18,985 nucleotides of DNA. It comes from Streptomyces sp. NRRL B-1140 (lineage in GTDB: Bacteria > Actinomycetota > Actinomycetes > Streptomycetales > Streptomycetaceae). Position 1 is the stretch's first letter; each line of letters opens with the position of its first letter. The notes under the pieces were generated by a model, which saw only the letters and a program-made list of their open reading frames with translations, had not been told where the DNA came from and did no database searches. The stretch covers positions 1-18,985 of the forward strand of contig NZ_LGEA01000127.1 in the NCBI RefSeq assembly GCF_001280065.1. Reading direction: 5' to 3'. This document shows positions 1 through 8,108 of the stretch, piece after piece. Made by a program: the position numbers and the translations under genes.

Positions 1-1
1 C

Positions 2-202
2 CGCTCGAACCGGTCCAAGGCAGACCAGGACCCCGCCCAGTGGCTGCCGCCTGCCGCCGAGGCGCACTGCCGGTACGCCGCCGAGTGGGTCGCAACCAAG
101 CTCCGCTGGAGCCTCACAGCGGATGAGGCCGAGGTGACGGCCCTGCACGAGGTGGCGGTCGGCTGCCCAGAGCAGACCGTGACATACGAGCCGGCCGTAT
201 AG
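2..202 (+). CDS. HNH endonuclease-family (DUF1524-type) protein, C-terminal fragment at window edge
   Basis: Only the last 66 codons are visible; the gene enters from the left edge and ends at TAG 200-202. The frame has strong G/C at third codon positions. It starts R-S-N-R-S-K and continues with D-P-A-Q-W-L-P-P and then a Cys/Tyr/Trp-rich segment (A-H-C-R-Y-A-A-E-W-V). This pattern is familiar from the C-terminal end of secreted HNH-family proteins with the DUF1524/GmrSD C-terminal domain in Streptomyces, where the N-R-S-K stretch lies close to the nuclease core. Those proteins are predicted metal-dependent nucleases, often exported. The N-terminus, signal peptide and H-N-H residues lie outside the window, so activity cannot be judged. 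The gene converges on the lamin-tail gene, with a shared hairpin terminator between them. The family call is good; the role is unknown. Confidence 0.7.
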   Translation, partial: RSNRSKADQDPAQWLPPAAEAHCRYAAEWVATKLRWSLTADEAEVTALHEVAVGCPEQTVTYEPAV

Positions 203-256
203 GAGCCTGGCGCGCGCGGTTCACCTCGCCAGCGCCAGGGCGGTCCGCGCAGATGA

Positions 257-287
257 GACGCGCCCGGCCGGGAAGGCCGGGCGCGTC
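257..287. terminator. Perfect hairpin terminator between convergent genes
   Basis: A 13-bp perfect inverted repeat (257-269 against 275-287) closes a 5-nt loop (GGGAA). It lies 55 bp after the HNH-family stop and 53 bp after the lamin-tail gene stop on the opposite strand, so it can serve both. There is no clear U-tract, which is usual for Streptomyces terminators. Confidence 0.8.
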
Positions 288-339
288 AACGTTCTATCGG
301 GGCGTGGGTGAGGTGTTCAGTCACGCACGCGGTGTTGGG

Positions 340-834
340 TCAGCGGTGGTGGCGACCGCCGTGGTGGTGGCCGCCGCCGTGGCGGTGGTGGCCCCAGGAC
401 TCGTCGTCGATGTAGCGGCCGCGGTTGTTGCGGAGGGTGGCGGTGTCGGAGTAGTTGTCCCAGACGTAGTGGCGGCGGTCCTGGTAGAGGTCGCTGTCGG
501 TGTCGCGGCCGTGGCCGGTGTGGATGCGGACCGTGGAGCGGCCCTCGAGGCGGTAGTCGTCGAAGGTGTAGGTGCGGCCGTCCTCGTCTTCGAGGGTCCA
601 GTCGTCGAGGTTGACGCTGCGGCGGCCGGTGTTGGTGATCTCCACCCACTCCCGGTTCAGGGAGCGGTTGGAGCGGTCGTCACGGCCGGGGGAGTCGTAC
701 TGGACGTCCGAGATCTTCACCTTGGACCGCTCGGGGCGGGCGTGGTCGGCGGCGGATGCCGGCAGGGTCACCACCGAGACCAAAGCACCGGCGGTGAGCG
801 TGGCGGCGACAAGACGGCGAGCAAAAGCGGACAT
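340..834 (-). CDS. Secreted lamin-tail-domain (LTD) protein with His-rich tail
   Basis: 164 aa. Residues 1-28 form a clear Sec signal peptide: Arg at 6-7, a hydrophobic stretch at 8-24, and an A-S-A cleavage motif at 26-28. Residues 37-144 fit a lamin tail domain, an Ig-like beta-sandwich: R-E-W-V-E-I-T-N-T-G at 61-70, V-N-L-D-D-W-T-L at 74-81, then an E-D-E-D-G-R-T-Y-T-F strand and a V-R-I-H-T-G motif near 102-107. The last ~20 residues are rich in His and Gly and could bind metal. LTD proteins are extracellular or surface domains often found near secreted nucleases; a binding role is only inferred. The ATG at 834 is supported by AAGGGGA about 5 nt upstream. A truncated paralogue lies at 11717-12003. 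The neighbouring, convergent gene is also a probable secreted nuclease. Confidence 0.85.
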   Translation of the reverse strand: MSAFARRLVAATLTAGALVSVVTLPASAADHARPERSKVKISDVQYDSPGRDDRSNRSLNREWVEITNTGRRSVNLDDWTLEDEDGRTYTFDDYRLEGRSTVRIHTGHGRDTDSDLYQDRRHYVWDNYSDTATLRNNRGRYIDDESWGHHRHGGGHHHGGRHHR

Positions 835-852
835 GAGGTCCCCTTAGGTGCG

Positions 853-900
853 GACACCCTTCCCTAGGAGCCGTTGCGGGCTCCCGGACAGTCGGGTGTC
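853..900 (-). promoter_or_regulatory. Nested stem structure in the presumed leader of the LTD gene
   Basis: An outer 7-bp inverted repeat (853-859 with 894-900) encloses a 6-bp stem (867-872 with 879-884; 6-nt loop). It lies 19-66 nt upstream of the LTD start codon, where a 5' leader would be. It could be a leader fold that affects translation, or an operator. I do not recognise a known riboswitch class here. Confidence 0.35.
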
Positions 901-1415
901 GTGTGCTGTGACGGCCGGCTGGCCGCCCGCACACTCTGTCCACGCCGTGGAGAAGTTGAGGGGAAAACATGGCCCCTGTTACCTGTTGTCCGAATTTCCA
1001 TGACTCTTGGCTGTAACATACATTTATGTCGCCCCATGTGAGATGTTGCCGCGCCAGCAGATGGTCAGGCCGTGCGGTGACTGGGACGCGGTACGTGGCC
1101 GCCGCGGTTCTCCACCCCACAAGGGGCTGGGCTGTCACCCGAAAGTGAGTAACAGAAGGCTGGTTGCGGAGTGCTCGAGCGCTGGCCTGAAGGACCGTCA
1201 CCGGCAACGTCCTGTGGAGGTCCTCTTTGATCGAAGGCCGGGATCGGCATCAGCCCGGACGGCAGCGTAGGTTCGGTGGACGGCGGGGTCGCCTCGGCGT
1301 GCGGCTGCGCAGGTCTGGTGGGCGGCGCCCCGCCATCGCCGGGATTTGAACAACTCGCAGGTCAAGCCGAGGATGGCCGGAGGTTGCGTGATCCCGGCGA
1401 CGCGGCTGGGCTACG
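901..1415. other. Intergenic region, about 0.5 kb, no supported gene
   Basis: This stretch lies between the LTD gene and the tail-to-tail region of the helicase. The part at 960-1035 is richer in A/T and is the likely promoter region for the leftward LTD gene, but I could not choose a convincing -35/-10 pair. Open frames at 1007-1600 lack both ribosome-binding sites and recognisable protein families. Confidence 0.5.
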
Positions 1416-1604
1416 GTGCCGCGTATACGCACCGAGGACGCCATCATCCGACCCTTGCTCCGGACCCGGGACGTCGCGGCGCGCGGGGCCAGCTACGGGC
1501 TGGCCGCCGTGCCCTTGCTCGGGGTGGCCTCCCTGTTCGTCGGCGACCATCACGACCGCACGACATCCTCGGCGTCGTCGGAATGTGTCGAATTGATCAC
1601 CTAG
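1416..1604 (+). CDS. Possible small single-pass membrane protein (doubtful)
   Basis: 62 codons from GTG 1416 to TAG 1602-1604. Third positions are mostly G/C. The middle (about residues 24-42) is hydrophobic enough for one membrane helix, followed by a polar D-H-H-D-R-T-T-S-S tail. There is no convincing ribosome-binding site and no family I recognise. Its stop overlaps the stop of the convergent helicase gene on the other strand. It could be a short real gene, a remnant, or a chance frame in GC-rich DNA; I favour remnant or chance. Confidence 0.2.
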   Translation: MPRIRTEDAIIRPLLRTRDVAARGASYGLAAVPLLGVASLFVGDHHDRTTSSASSECVELIT

Positions 1605-4600
1605 TCATCTGGCCCGGTCCGGGTGATGCGCAGTCGGGCGTCTTCGAGATGGGCGTCCAGGGGGACACCACTACGGAGGATCGCGGTGAGGTCGGCGTGG
1701 TTCTCAGCACGGACCCGCGCCAGTGGGGTGCCGTTGCTGTCCACGACGGTGATGGCACGTGCAGGCCCGGACTCGGCCCAATCGAAATGCACGACTCCGC
1801 CTGACCATAGCCAGGCATCCTCGTGGGGCATGACGCTGAGTTCGATCGTGCCGTCGGCCAGCAGCCGACTCAGAAGGCTACGTCCGTGGCCGCGGACGTA
1901 CTCGATGAGGTCCTCTAGACCGAGGTCGCTTGGACGGTAGCGCTCGCGCCAACCCGTGATGTGTTGATTGGCGAGCCAGGACCGGATCCCGGAGGTGGTG
2001 ATCAGCTCGGCGTTGGCCTGTTGGCCGATGGCGTGGGCGAGCGTGCGCGAGTGCAGTCCAGAGGTGAGCAGGTGCAGTGCCTGCACGGTGTCGACCCCGT
2101 ACCGCAGGCACCACGCAGCGTCGGGCCGAAGTTGCACAGTGGCATCCAGCTTGGCGAGATGATCGTTGGTGAGATGGACCAGTGCGCCCAGGGTCCAGGA
2201 CAGGTAGTGCTCAAAGATCTGGCTGATGTTCTTGACGGTCTGCTCCAGGCGCCAGTCGACGGCGACATTGGGCAGCCACCGACGAGCGAGCTCGGGAATG
2301 GGCGTCCCAGCGATCCAGTCCCGCATCGCGGTGTACAGGTCGACGTGGATCTCCTGCCGGCGGCCACGTCGCTGGTTGTAGAAGCCCCAGGGCTTCTCCC
2401 GCTCGGGCAGTGTGAGTAGCGTCTGGAAGGCGCCTTCCTGGTCGAGGACGCCGAAGGTGCTGTCCAGCGAGAGGGACATAGGGGCTTGGGCGCTCGACCT
2501 GCCGAAGGGATCGGGGTTGGCGTCGCGCTGTATGCGTTCGGCCAGGCGTCGGGCCAGCTCGTCCAAGGCGCGGGCGCTGGGCAGGCTGGTCCCCGTCGTG
2601 GTCCAGCGTCGGCGTACCCCCGGAGGGGTTGCGTCGTAGCGCCGCTGGGTGCGCTGGGCCAGCCGCTGCCAGCGGGCCTTGTCCTCGGTGCTGAGCTGTT
2701 CCATGGCCAGCAGCCGGTCCACGGCCTGAAGCGGGCTGCCGTCGAAGGTGAGGTGGTCGTGGATGTCCAGGGCGAGCCAGACGTAGCTGATGAAGTCGCT
2801 TGCGATGGTGTTGGAGATGTCCATCAGGCCGTCGGCACTGCGGGCGATCAGGTCTTCGGCTTCAGCGAGGTCGGCCAGGGCCCGGGCGCTGGTGAGGGAA
2901 GAGTGGACCTGCAGATCGTCGGGGGAAGGGGTGAACAGGGCATGGTCGCTGCCGTCGCTCTTGCGGTTGAGAGCGAGGAAGATCCAGCCTTCGGTTTCCC
3001 GGCCAGCTCGTCCAGCCCGTCCGACGGCGTTGAGGAGCTTCGCTGCATCGAGGCTCGGGGCGCCACTGCCACCGTCGCCGTCAGCGGATTCCAGGCCGGC
3101 CAGGATGACCACGGTACGCACGGGCAGGTTCACCCCATCAGTCAGGGTGGTAGTGCTGACCACAGCTTTCAGGGCGCCGTTGCGCAGGGCGTCTTCGACG
3201 CCTTCGAGTACGTCGGTGGGAAGCGCCGCGTGGTGGAAGGCGATGCCGTAGCGGGTGCAGCGCACCAGGGGGTGCTCCTCGCCGAGTTGTTCGGCGAGGA
3301 GATTGGCGAGGGTTCGGGCGGGTTCGTGCTCGGACATGGAGAGTGCGTCGGTCATGGCCCGCGCTGTGTCCTGGGCGGACTGGGGTGTCGCGCACACCAC
3401 CAGCATGGGCCCGGCCGGCAATAGCAGGACGGCGGCCTGGGCGAACATCTTGTAAGCCGCGGTGCTCGCTGAACCGTCGCGCTTCTGCTCCCTGCCATTC
3501 CTCTTCAGCACGAGTTGGCCGATCGGGTCGTCGTGGCTGGTGGTAAGCGTGGTGACCCGGGCGGCCTCAGCAGGACGGATGCTGAAGTCGACGACCAGCG
3601 GCGTAGTGACCGTCTCCGGCCACTCCTTCGACCGGCGGGGCTTAACAGTCTTCTGCTCCCATAACGGATGGGTCGTCAACAGCCCGTGCAGACGGCGCGG
3701 TCCCCGCCAGGGGGAAGTGAAGAGGATCTCCGGCTTGCGCGGGTCGAGCCATCGGGCCAGCGCGGCGCCGTTGCCGACAGCTGCGGAGAGCAGCACCAGA
3801 CGCGGGGCGGAGGGGACGGCTTGGCACAGGGCGAGCAAGCCCTCCAAAAGGAATCCGCGCTTGCGCTGGGTGATGTGGTGGGCCTCGTCGACGACGATGA
3901 GGGTGACGTCGTTCAAGACCTCAGGAGTGTGGCGAAGGGCGTGCATGAGCCGCTCGGGCGTCATTACGTCAATGTCGGCGTCGTCGCCCATCAGGTCGCC
4001 GAAGCCAACGGGAGGAAAGATCCCCGTAGAGAAGCCAATGGTGCCAGGGAAATCGGGAGTCTCTGCGCCGAGTTTGCGGTCCAGGACGCGCAGCCGATCA
4101 CGCAGCGCGCGACGCATCTCCCGGCTCAGGCTGCGCAGAGGGGAGATGTAGATGACCCGCCCGGGCACGGTAGCGAGGTGGGTGCACATGATGAGCTGTG
4201 CGATCAGACTCTTGCCTGCGCTGGTGGGCACACTGATCAAGAGCCGTCCGGTGGCGGGGTCCAGAGGGTTGGCAGTCGGTCGGGTGAGTAGTTCCCGCTG
4301 AGGTGGCCACAGGGTCAGCACAGGTGGGGAGGTGAGAGTGAACGCCTGAGCAACGGCTTGGGGTGTGCCGGGCGGCAGGAGGCGGTGCAGGCTGCTGTCC
4401 GCCAGGTCCCCGAGCAGGTCCAGCAGGTGGGCGGCGACCCACCGTGCGTTGAGGTCCCCGCTTCCGGCAGTCCCGTCCAGCACGCTGAGCAGTGCCGTCT
4501 GGGCACGGTCTAGGCGGTCGCCCGGACCGTAGGTGAGGAAGTTTGCCAACAGCCTCACTGCATGGACTACTGCCTCGGCGGGGCCGAACATCGTGCTCGT

Positions 4601-5182
4601 CAGATCAGGAACCTGCAGGTCGGCAGCGAGACCGCTGAGTTCCCGGCGCCAGTGGCGTACTAGCGTACGCACCTCGGAGGTCTGCAGTCCTAGGAAGGCG
4701 ACCCCGGCTTCCAAGGCCAGGGTCTGGAAGTCATTGCTTTCGGGCACGGGAATCGGCAGGCCGGGAGTGTTCAGGGAGCGGTACCCGTGCAGGAGGTCCG
4801 CGACCTGCCGGAACACGGCCGTGGCGTTGGGGTCCTGGCCCGCCCGCCGGTAGCCGGTCTGCGCTGCGAAGGCGAGCGACAGACGCTCGGCGGACGGCCT
4901 GTTCACGTCCGCCAGGGCTAGGTCGAAGATGTGCGCGCTGACCGCAGCAGCACGCTGGCGACGTACGGGCGTGTAGAGCTCGGCTGCCTCCGGCAGGGCG
5001 CACACCCCGTGCAAGTACCAGGCTGTTGCCAGCACTGTGTCGTCGACCTCGAAGCGATTCAAGATGGCCCGAATCTCGATGTCGGCGAGCATCTCGATGA
5101 GTTCCTGTGGGCTGGGCAGCCGGCCGGGAAGAGGCGGTCCGAGGGCTTCGCGTAGGAACGGAAGGCTCAGAGTGCGGTCCAC
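1601..5182 (-). CDS. Large Ski2-like DEAH helicase, HamB/AbpB-like defence helicase
   Basis: 1193 aa from a GTG start preceded by GAAGGG about 6 nt upstream; the start overlaps the end of the nuclease gene by 16 bp, implying translational coupling. Superfamily 2 helicase motifs appear in order: a Q-motif-like W-P-P-Q near 292; Walker A T-S-A-G-K-S (Lys 324); motif Ia around S-P-L-R-S-L at 347-352; D-E-A-H at 432-435; S-A-A at 466-468; G-I-A-F-H-H-A-A-L-P at 646-655, typical of the Ski2-like branch; motif V V-S-T-T-T-L-T-D-G-V-N-L-P at 675-687; and motif VI G-R-A-G-R-A-G-R at 721-728. About 300 helical residues precede the motor and about 430 follow it. In Hachiman, HamB is an ATP-driven DNA helicase that controls the HamA nuclease; in AbpAB, AbpB plays the comparable part. 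Assignment rests on the motifs plus the nuclease partner. Other nuclease-helicase systems remain possible. Confidence 0.8.
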   Translation of the reverse strand: MDRTLSLPFLREALGPPLPGRLPSPQELIEMLADIEIRAILNRFEVDDTVLATAWYLHGVCALPEAAELYTPVRRQRAAAVSAHIFDLALADVNRPSAERLSLAFAAQTGYRRAGQDPNATAVFRQVADLLHGYRSLNTPGLPIPVPESNDFQTLALEAGVAFLGLQTSEVRTLVRHWRRELSGLAADLQVPDLTSTMFGPAEAVVHAVRLLANFLTYGPGDRLDRAQTALLSVLDGTAGSGDLNARWVAAHLLDLLGDLADSSLHRLLPPGTPQAVAQAFTLTSPPVLTLWPPQRELLTRPTANPLDPATGRLLISVPTSAGKSLIAQLIMCTHLATVPGRVIYISPLRSLSREMRRALRDRLRVLDRKLGAETPDFPGTIGFSTGIFPPVGFGDLMGDDADIDVMTPERLMHALRHTPEVLNDVTLIVVDEAHHITQRKRGFLLEGLLALCQAVPSAPRLVLLSAAVGNGAALARWLDPRKPEILFTSPWRGPRRLHGLLTTHPLWEQKTVKPRRSKEWPETVTTPLVVDFSIRPAEAARVTTLTTSHDDPIGQLVLKRNGREQKRDGSASTAAYKMFAQAAVLLLPAGPMLVVCATPQSAQDTARAMTDALSMSEHEPARTLANLLAEQLGEEHPLVRCTRYGIAFHHAALPTDVLEGVEDALRNGALKAVVSTTTLTDGVNLPVRTVVILAGLESADGDGGSGAPSLDAAKLLNAVGRAGRAGRETEGWIFLALNRKSDGSDHALFTPSPDDLQVHSSLTSARALADLAEAEDLIARSADGLMDISNTIASDFISYVWLALDIHDHLTFDGSPLQAVDRLLAMEQLSTEDKARWQRLAQRTQRRYDATPPGVRRRWTTTGTSLPSARALDELARRLAERIQRDANPDPFGRSSAQAPMSLSLDSTFGVLDQEGAFQTLLTLPEREKPWGFYNQRRGRRQEIHVDLYTAMRDWIAGTPIPELARRWLPNVAVDWRLEQTVKNISQIFEHYLSWTLGALVHLTNDHLAKLDATVQLRPDAAWCLRYGVDTVQALHLLTSGLHSRTLAHAIGQQANAELITTSGIRSWLANQHITGWRERYRPSDLGLEDLIEYVRGHGRSLLSRLLADGTIELSVMPHEDAWLWSGGVVHFDWAESGPARAITVVDSNGTPLARVRAENHADLTAILRSGVPLDAHLEDARLRITRTGPDD

Positions 5183-6129
5183 AGGTATCCCTTCACCTGT
5201 TCGGCGAACGCCGTGAAGTCGTCCATTGCCACCATCAGTCCGCGCAGCTGGTCAGGCTGGTTCAGCTGAGGCAGACGCCCAGCCAGTTGGGAGAACGCCT
5301 GGTTGGGCACGCTGCGGGTGTTGGTTGACACACTGATGCCCGCACCGCCGCGCGGGTCGCCACGCATCCACAGCTCGGCAAGTTCGGCCATCAGCTGACC
5401 GAGTTCACCGGTTTCGTTCTGGTTAGACCAGCAGACCTTCGCGATGTACTCGTCGCCTCGCTTGGCCAGCTGGGATGCGGCCTTGGAGATGGTGGAGCTG
5501 ACGGACCCCTCGGTGCCGGTGAACTTCTTGAGCTCCCACAGCTTGAAGATCAGCATGGTGTCGCTGCCAGTTCCTGCTCGGGCCGGGACCCGGTGCGCGG
5601 CGAACCCGTCTCCACCGCCTCCGGTCACGCCCCAGTCGGGTGGCTCCAGCAATATCAGCTGGTGGTCCTTGAGCTGTTCTTCCTTGGTCAGCAGGTACCA
5701 CAACCACTCCCCGACGTAGCCGGGCGGATGATCCTTGGCGTCTGTGCCCCGGGGAGGGAGCCCGAATACCGACCGCACGACAGCCGCGACACTGCGAGCC
5801 TCCAGGCCCTCAAGCTTTCGCTCCTTGAGCGCGGCGTCCCGCCACAATTGGTAGGCGGGAGAAGGGCCGGAGCGGCTCTTCACAATGGCGTCAGCGATGA
5901 TCCACGCCAGCGTGCCACGAGCCTGGGCATCTTCTGAGGTGAAGCCGATCAGCTGCCAAGGGCATGCAGCGTCCGGCTGCCGCTGTGTACGGGTCATGTG
6001 GGGGGACACCATGTAGTTGTGCCGGGCTGCCGCGCGGTCCGCCTCGGCGGGCGGCACCTCAAGTTGCACCACAGTCCCGGCCTCCTCGACATCAGCCGGG
6101 TCGGGTCCGCTTCCGGCTCCGGCATACAC
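5167..6129 (-). CDS. PD-(D/E)XK nuclease-like protein, HamA/AbpA (DUF1837)-like
   Basis: 320 aa from a GTG start; a weak AGGCGA lies upstream. Met40 (M-V-S-P-H-M) is an alternative start. The core pattern is that of a PD-(D/E)XK nuclease: Y-V-G-E-W-L-W-Y-L-L with Glu141 on a helix, G-G-D-G-F with Asp174, and L-W-E-L-K-K-F with Glu199-x-Lys201, followed by a helix with regularly spaced Ala and Lys. This spacing resembles DUF1837, the HamA/AbpA family, which has a G-E-hydrophobic helix, a G-x-D-G turn and an E-x-K strand. HamA is the nuclease effector of Hachiman and is kept in check by HamB until damaged or phage DNA is sensed. The gene is first in a two-gene unit and overlaps the helicase. 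Fold and partnership are well supported; membership of DUF1837 itself is inferred, not confirmed. Confidence 0.7.
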   Translation of the reverse strand: MYAGAGSGPDPADVEEAGTVVQLEVPPAEADRAAARHNYMVSPHMTRTQRQPDAACPWQLIGFTSEDAQARGTLAWIIADAIVKSRSGPSPAYQLWRDAALKERKLEGLEARSVAAVVRSVFGLPPRGTDAKDHPPGYVGEWLWYLLTKEEQLKDHQLILLEPPDWGVTGGGGDGFAAHRVPARAGTGSDTMLIFKLWELKKFTGTEGSVSSTISKAASQLAKRGDEYIAKVCWSNQNETGELGQLMAELAELWMRGDPRGGAGISVSTNTRSVPNQAFSQLAGRLPQLNQPDQLRGLMVAMDDFTAFAEQVKGYLWTAL

Positions 6130-6146
6130 ATGATCGCCTGAATCCG

Positions 6147-6152
6147 ATCATA
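6147..6152 (-). promoter_or_regulatory. Candidate -10 element for the nuclease-helicase operon
   Basis: TATGAT on the minus strand, one mismatch from TATAAT, ends 18 nt before the GTG start at 6129. No TTGACA-like -35 lies at the right distance. GGAAC lies about 17-18 nt further upstream, which recalls ECF sigma -35 elements. A start site near 6140 would leave a very short leader. Confidence 0.3.
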
Positions 6153-6404
6153 CGAATTCGTCCAGAGATCGTTCCGGGATTCTCCAGCGCCTCTGCTACC
6201 CCCGAACGGGGCCCGTCTATACCCAGCAGCCCGAGCGCCCCCGTCCGCAGTTCTGCCGCGCGGCGTCAGCGCGCCGTACGACCCGCGCCTGGGCGACCAG
6301 AGCCGGTGAGAGTGGTTTTGCGACGGCCCCTCATCACCCGTACTCGGTCGGGTGAAGGTACTGCCGTGGCGGAACTTCCCGAGATGCCCGGCGTAGTGCC
6401 GGAC

Positions 6405-6654
6405 ATGGACCCGATCAACGAGGCGCACGTGAGCGAGCCCGGCCTCCTGGCCGTCGACGTCGCGGCCGCCGACGACGCCACCGCCCTGGCTCTCCAGCAG
6501 CTGCTCGCCGAACGGTGGGGCGACGGCGACAGCGGAGTACACGATCCGCGACGCGGGCGACCCCGGTGTACGGCTGCGCTGCTACCTGGACTTGAGGCAG
6601 CCGGTCGGCTCGGATGCTTCGGCCCACGTGCCGTCGCAGGATGTACAGCGATGA
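6405..6654 (+). pseudogene. DUF6207-family small protein, broken by a +1 frameshift
   Basis: ATG 6405 opens a reading M-D-P-I-N-E-A-H-V followed by V-D-V-A-A-A-D-D-A-T-A-L-A-L-Q-Q-L-L-A-E-R-W, the hallmark of the Streptomyces DUF6207 family. A GTG 13 codons upstream (6366) is in frame. At the G4 run 6517-6520 the reading is lost. Dropping one G restores A-T-A-T-A-E-Y-T-I-R-D and then G-V-R-L-R-C-Y-L-D-L-R-Q-P, also typical of the family, ending at TGA 6652-6654. The span from 6405 to the stop is 82 codons plus one extra base, consistent with a one-base insertion. It is either a true pseudogene or a homopolymer sequencing error. The function of DUF6207 is unknown. The gene converges on the DUF4238 gene 10 bp away. 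Confidence 0.75.
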
Positions 6655-6664
6655 CGATCGCCTG

Positions 6665-7591
6665 TCACGTGGTGCGGTCCCCGGCCGGTCGTCGCTGTGC
6701 GGCGCGTTCCACGAACGGCTCCAGGCCGCTCTCGGGGTGCAGGTACACGTAGCGGTGGGCGGCGTGGACCTGCACGGCGTTGAGGCGGTCGACGAAGGTC
6801 TGGGGGACGGTGAGCGTGACGTCCTCGGTGCCCAGGGACAGCAGGTGCTTTGGGCCGATGGGAAGTATGAGGGTCTGGGCGTCACCGAACGCCATGCCGT
6901 AGATGGTGCGGCTTTCCTTCACGGACAGGGTCAGGGCCGGGTTGTCGCCGATCAGGAACTGGCCCGTCTCGGGCGTGACCACCTCCAGCCGCCGCGTCGA
7001 AGCCAGGTCCCGCATTTTGTGGAAGGTGTCCTCGATGCTGGTGCGGAAGAGCTTGCCGCCCTCGCGGTCGCGCATGATCGTGGACCGTTCGATGAGACGC
7101 TCAGCGAAGGCGCCCAGGGCAGCCGGGCCGGACAGGTACAGGCCCGTCTCGCGCAGTGCCTCGAGGCGCAGCTGCTCTGGGTACTGGGTGATCACCTTGG
7201 CGATCAGGCGCGTGCGGGCTCGCTCGATCGAGTCGGTGTGCACATCGCGGTAGTGGAGCGACCGGACGTAGTGGAGCACGACCAGGTCGCGTAGCACCTC
7301 CACGTGAAGCGGATCGGCGAACGGAGTGCCGGCGCGCACGGCGGCGAGCGCCGCAGGCACGCGCCTCTCCACGTCGCCCCACAGTGCTTCAACGGATGGG
7401 GAGTCGACGGCGACGAAGTTCTCGACCCAGCCGCAGCGGCTGGTTGGCATCCGCTTGTGCACGCGTCCGGGGTTGTGCAGGTCGAACGGGAGCAACTGCC
7501 GGCTGCCGCCCTTCGGCTCGGGCATCGTGAACTCTTTGAGCAAGACCTGGGATACGAGGTGCTGCCGCGACGTCTGCTGTGCTGTTCCCAC
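6665..7591 (-). CDS. DUF4238 domain-containing protein
   Basis: 308 aa when started at GTG 7591. An in-frame ATG at 7660 would add 23 poorly supported residues. Near the N-terminus is R-Q-H-L-V-S-Q-V-L-L-K-E-F-T with His11, matching the H-x-V-x-x-x-x-L-x-x-F opening of DUF4238. At about 214-222 is I-G-D-N-P-A-L-T-L, matching the S/G-D-N-P motif in the family's C-terminal half. Between them is a helical region rich in Arg and Leu. DUF4238 proteins are cytosolic and of unknown biochemical function, and are often found in accessory regions. Neither start has a strong ribosome-binding site. The gene stands alone between a broken DUF6207 gene and an ISAs1 remnant. The family call is fairly firm, and I assign no function. 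Confidence 0.7.
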   Translation of the reverse strand: MGTAQQTSRQHLVSQVLLKEFTMPEPKGGSRQLLPFDLHNPGRVHKRMPTSRCGWVENFVAVDSPSVEALWGDVERRVPAALAAVRAGTPFADPLHVEVLRDLVVLHYVRSLHYRDVHTDSIERARTRLIAKVITQYPEQLRLEALRETGLYLSGPAALGAFAERLIERSTIMRDREGGKLFRTSIEDTFHKMRDLASTRRLEVVTPETGQFLIGDNPALTLSVKESRTIYGMAFGDAQTLILPIGPKHLLSLGTEDVTLTVPQTFVDRLNAVQVHAAHRYVYLHPESGLEPFVERAAQRRPAGDRTT

Positions 7592-7847
7592 GCGCCGAAT
7601 TCTGCCAAGTACCCCTCGCCACCCGCTCAGAGTTTCCCGGCTGCCGATCCACAAGGTCATCGGTCAGCGCAGCCGGACCACGGTGACGACCGCGTGCCGG
7701 GTCGTGCCCGCCACGACCTCCACCACGGCACCGCCCCCGGCGGGCGTGTAGTGGAGTCGCCGGCCTACGTGAACGCTCGCCCGGCCTGGGGGACCAGGCG
7801 CGGGGCCACGAACGAGGACAGAGCCGTGGTCAGCCGTTGGGACAGCG

Positions 7848-8048
7848 CCACCCGTCCACGTGCGGGACAGCACGTTCCGCGAGGACGACTCCAAGGTCCG
7901 CACCGGCACCCTGCCCTGCGCCATGGCCTCCCTGCGCAACCTCGCCATCAGCGTCTTCCGCCAGGACGGCCAGACCAACATCGCCGCCGCCCTCCGCCAC
8001 ACTGGCCGCGACCGCCACCGGCCCCTACGAGCCCTCGGACTCACGTGA
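7848..8048 (+). pseudogene. ISAs1-family transposase, C-terminal remnant
   Basis: About 66 codons in one frame up to TGA 8046-8048. The reading [17 protein letters not shown] followed by [11 protein letters not shown] and T-N-I-A-A-A-L-R-H is the conserved C-terminal end of ISAs1-type DDE transposases, where the motif is usually V-R-D-V-T-F-x-E-D-x-S-x-V-R-T-G. The catalytic D-D-E core and the N-terminal half are missing, and upstream sequence in this frame does not continue the family. No terminal inverted repeat could be identified. It marks a past insertion between the DUF4238 gene and the caspase operon. Confidence 0.7.
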
Positions 8049-8108
8049 CGAACCCAGACAGATCTCGATCATGCAATGCCCCTGCCATCGCCGAACAGGC
8101 GCTGCAGT

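Noticed and set aside
253..867. Plus-strand Val/Ala-rich 204-codon frame
   Set aside because: Antisense of the LTD gene; the composition is a by-product of Asp/His/Arg codons on the other strand, and the frame crosses the terminator hairpin.
1338..1360. Sequence resembling a tRNA T-loop (GTTCAAATCC on the minus strand)
   Set aside because: The flanking bases do not form a T-stem, and no acceptor or anticodon arm follows.
2486..3424. Plus-strand open frames of up to 312 codons opposite the HamB-like helicase
   Set aside because: Antisense shadow; Gly/Val/Ala-rich with no family or ribosome-binding site, and the opposite strand has complete helicase motifs.
7664..8044. Minus-strand frame ending in a Val-rich segment
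   Set aside because: Its first half is antisense to the ISAs1 transposase remnant. The last ~40 residues could be a fragment of an unknown protein, but there is no start or family to support it.
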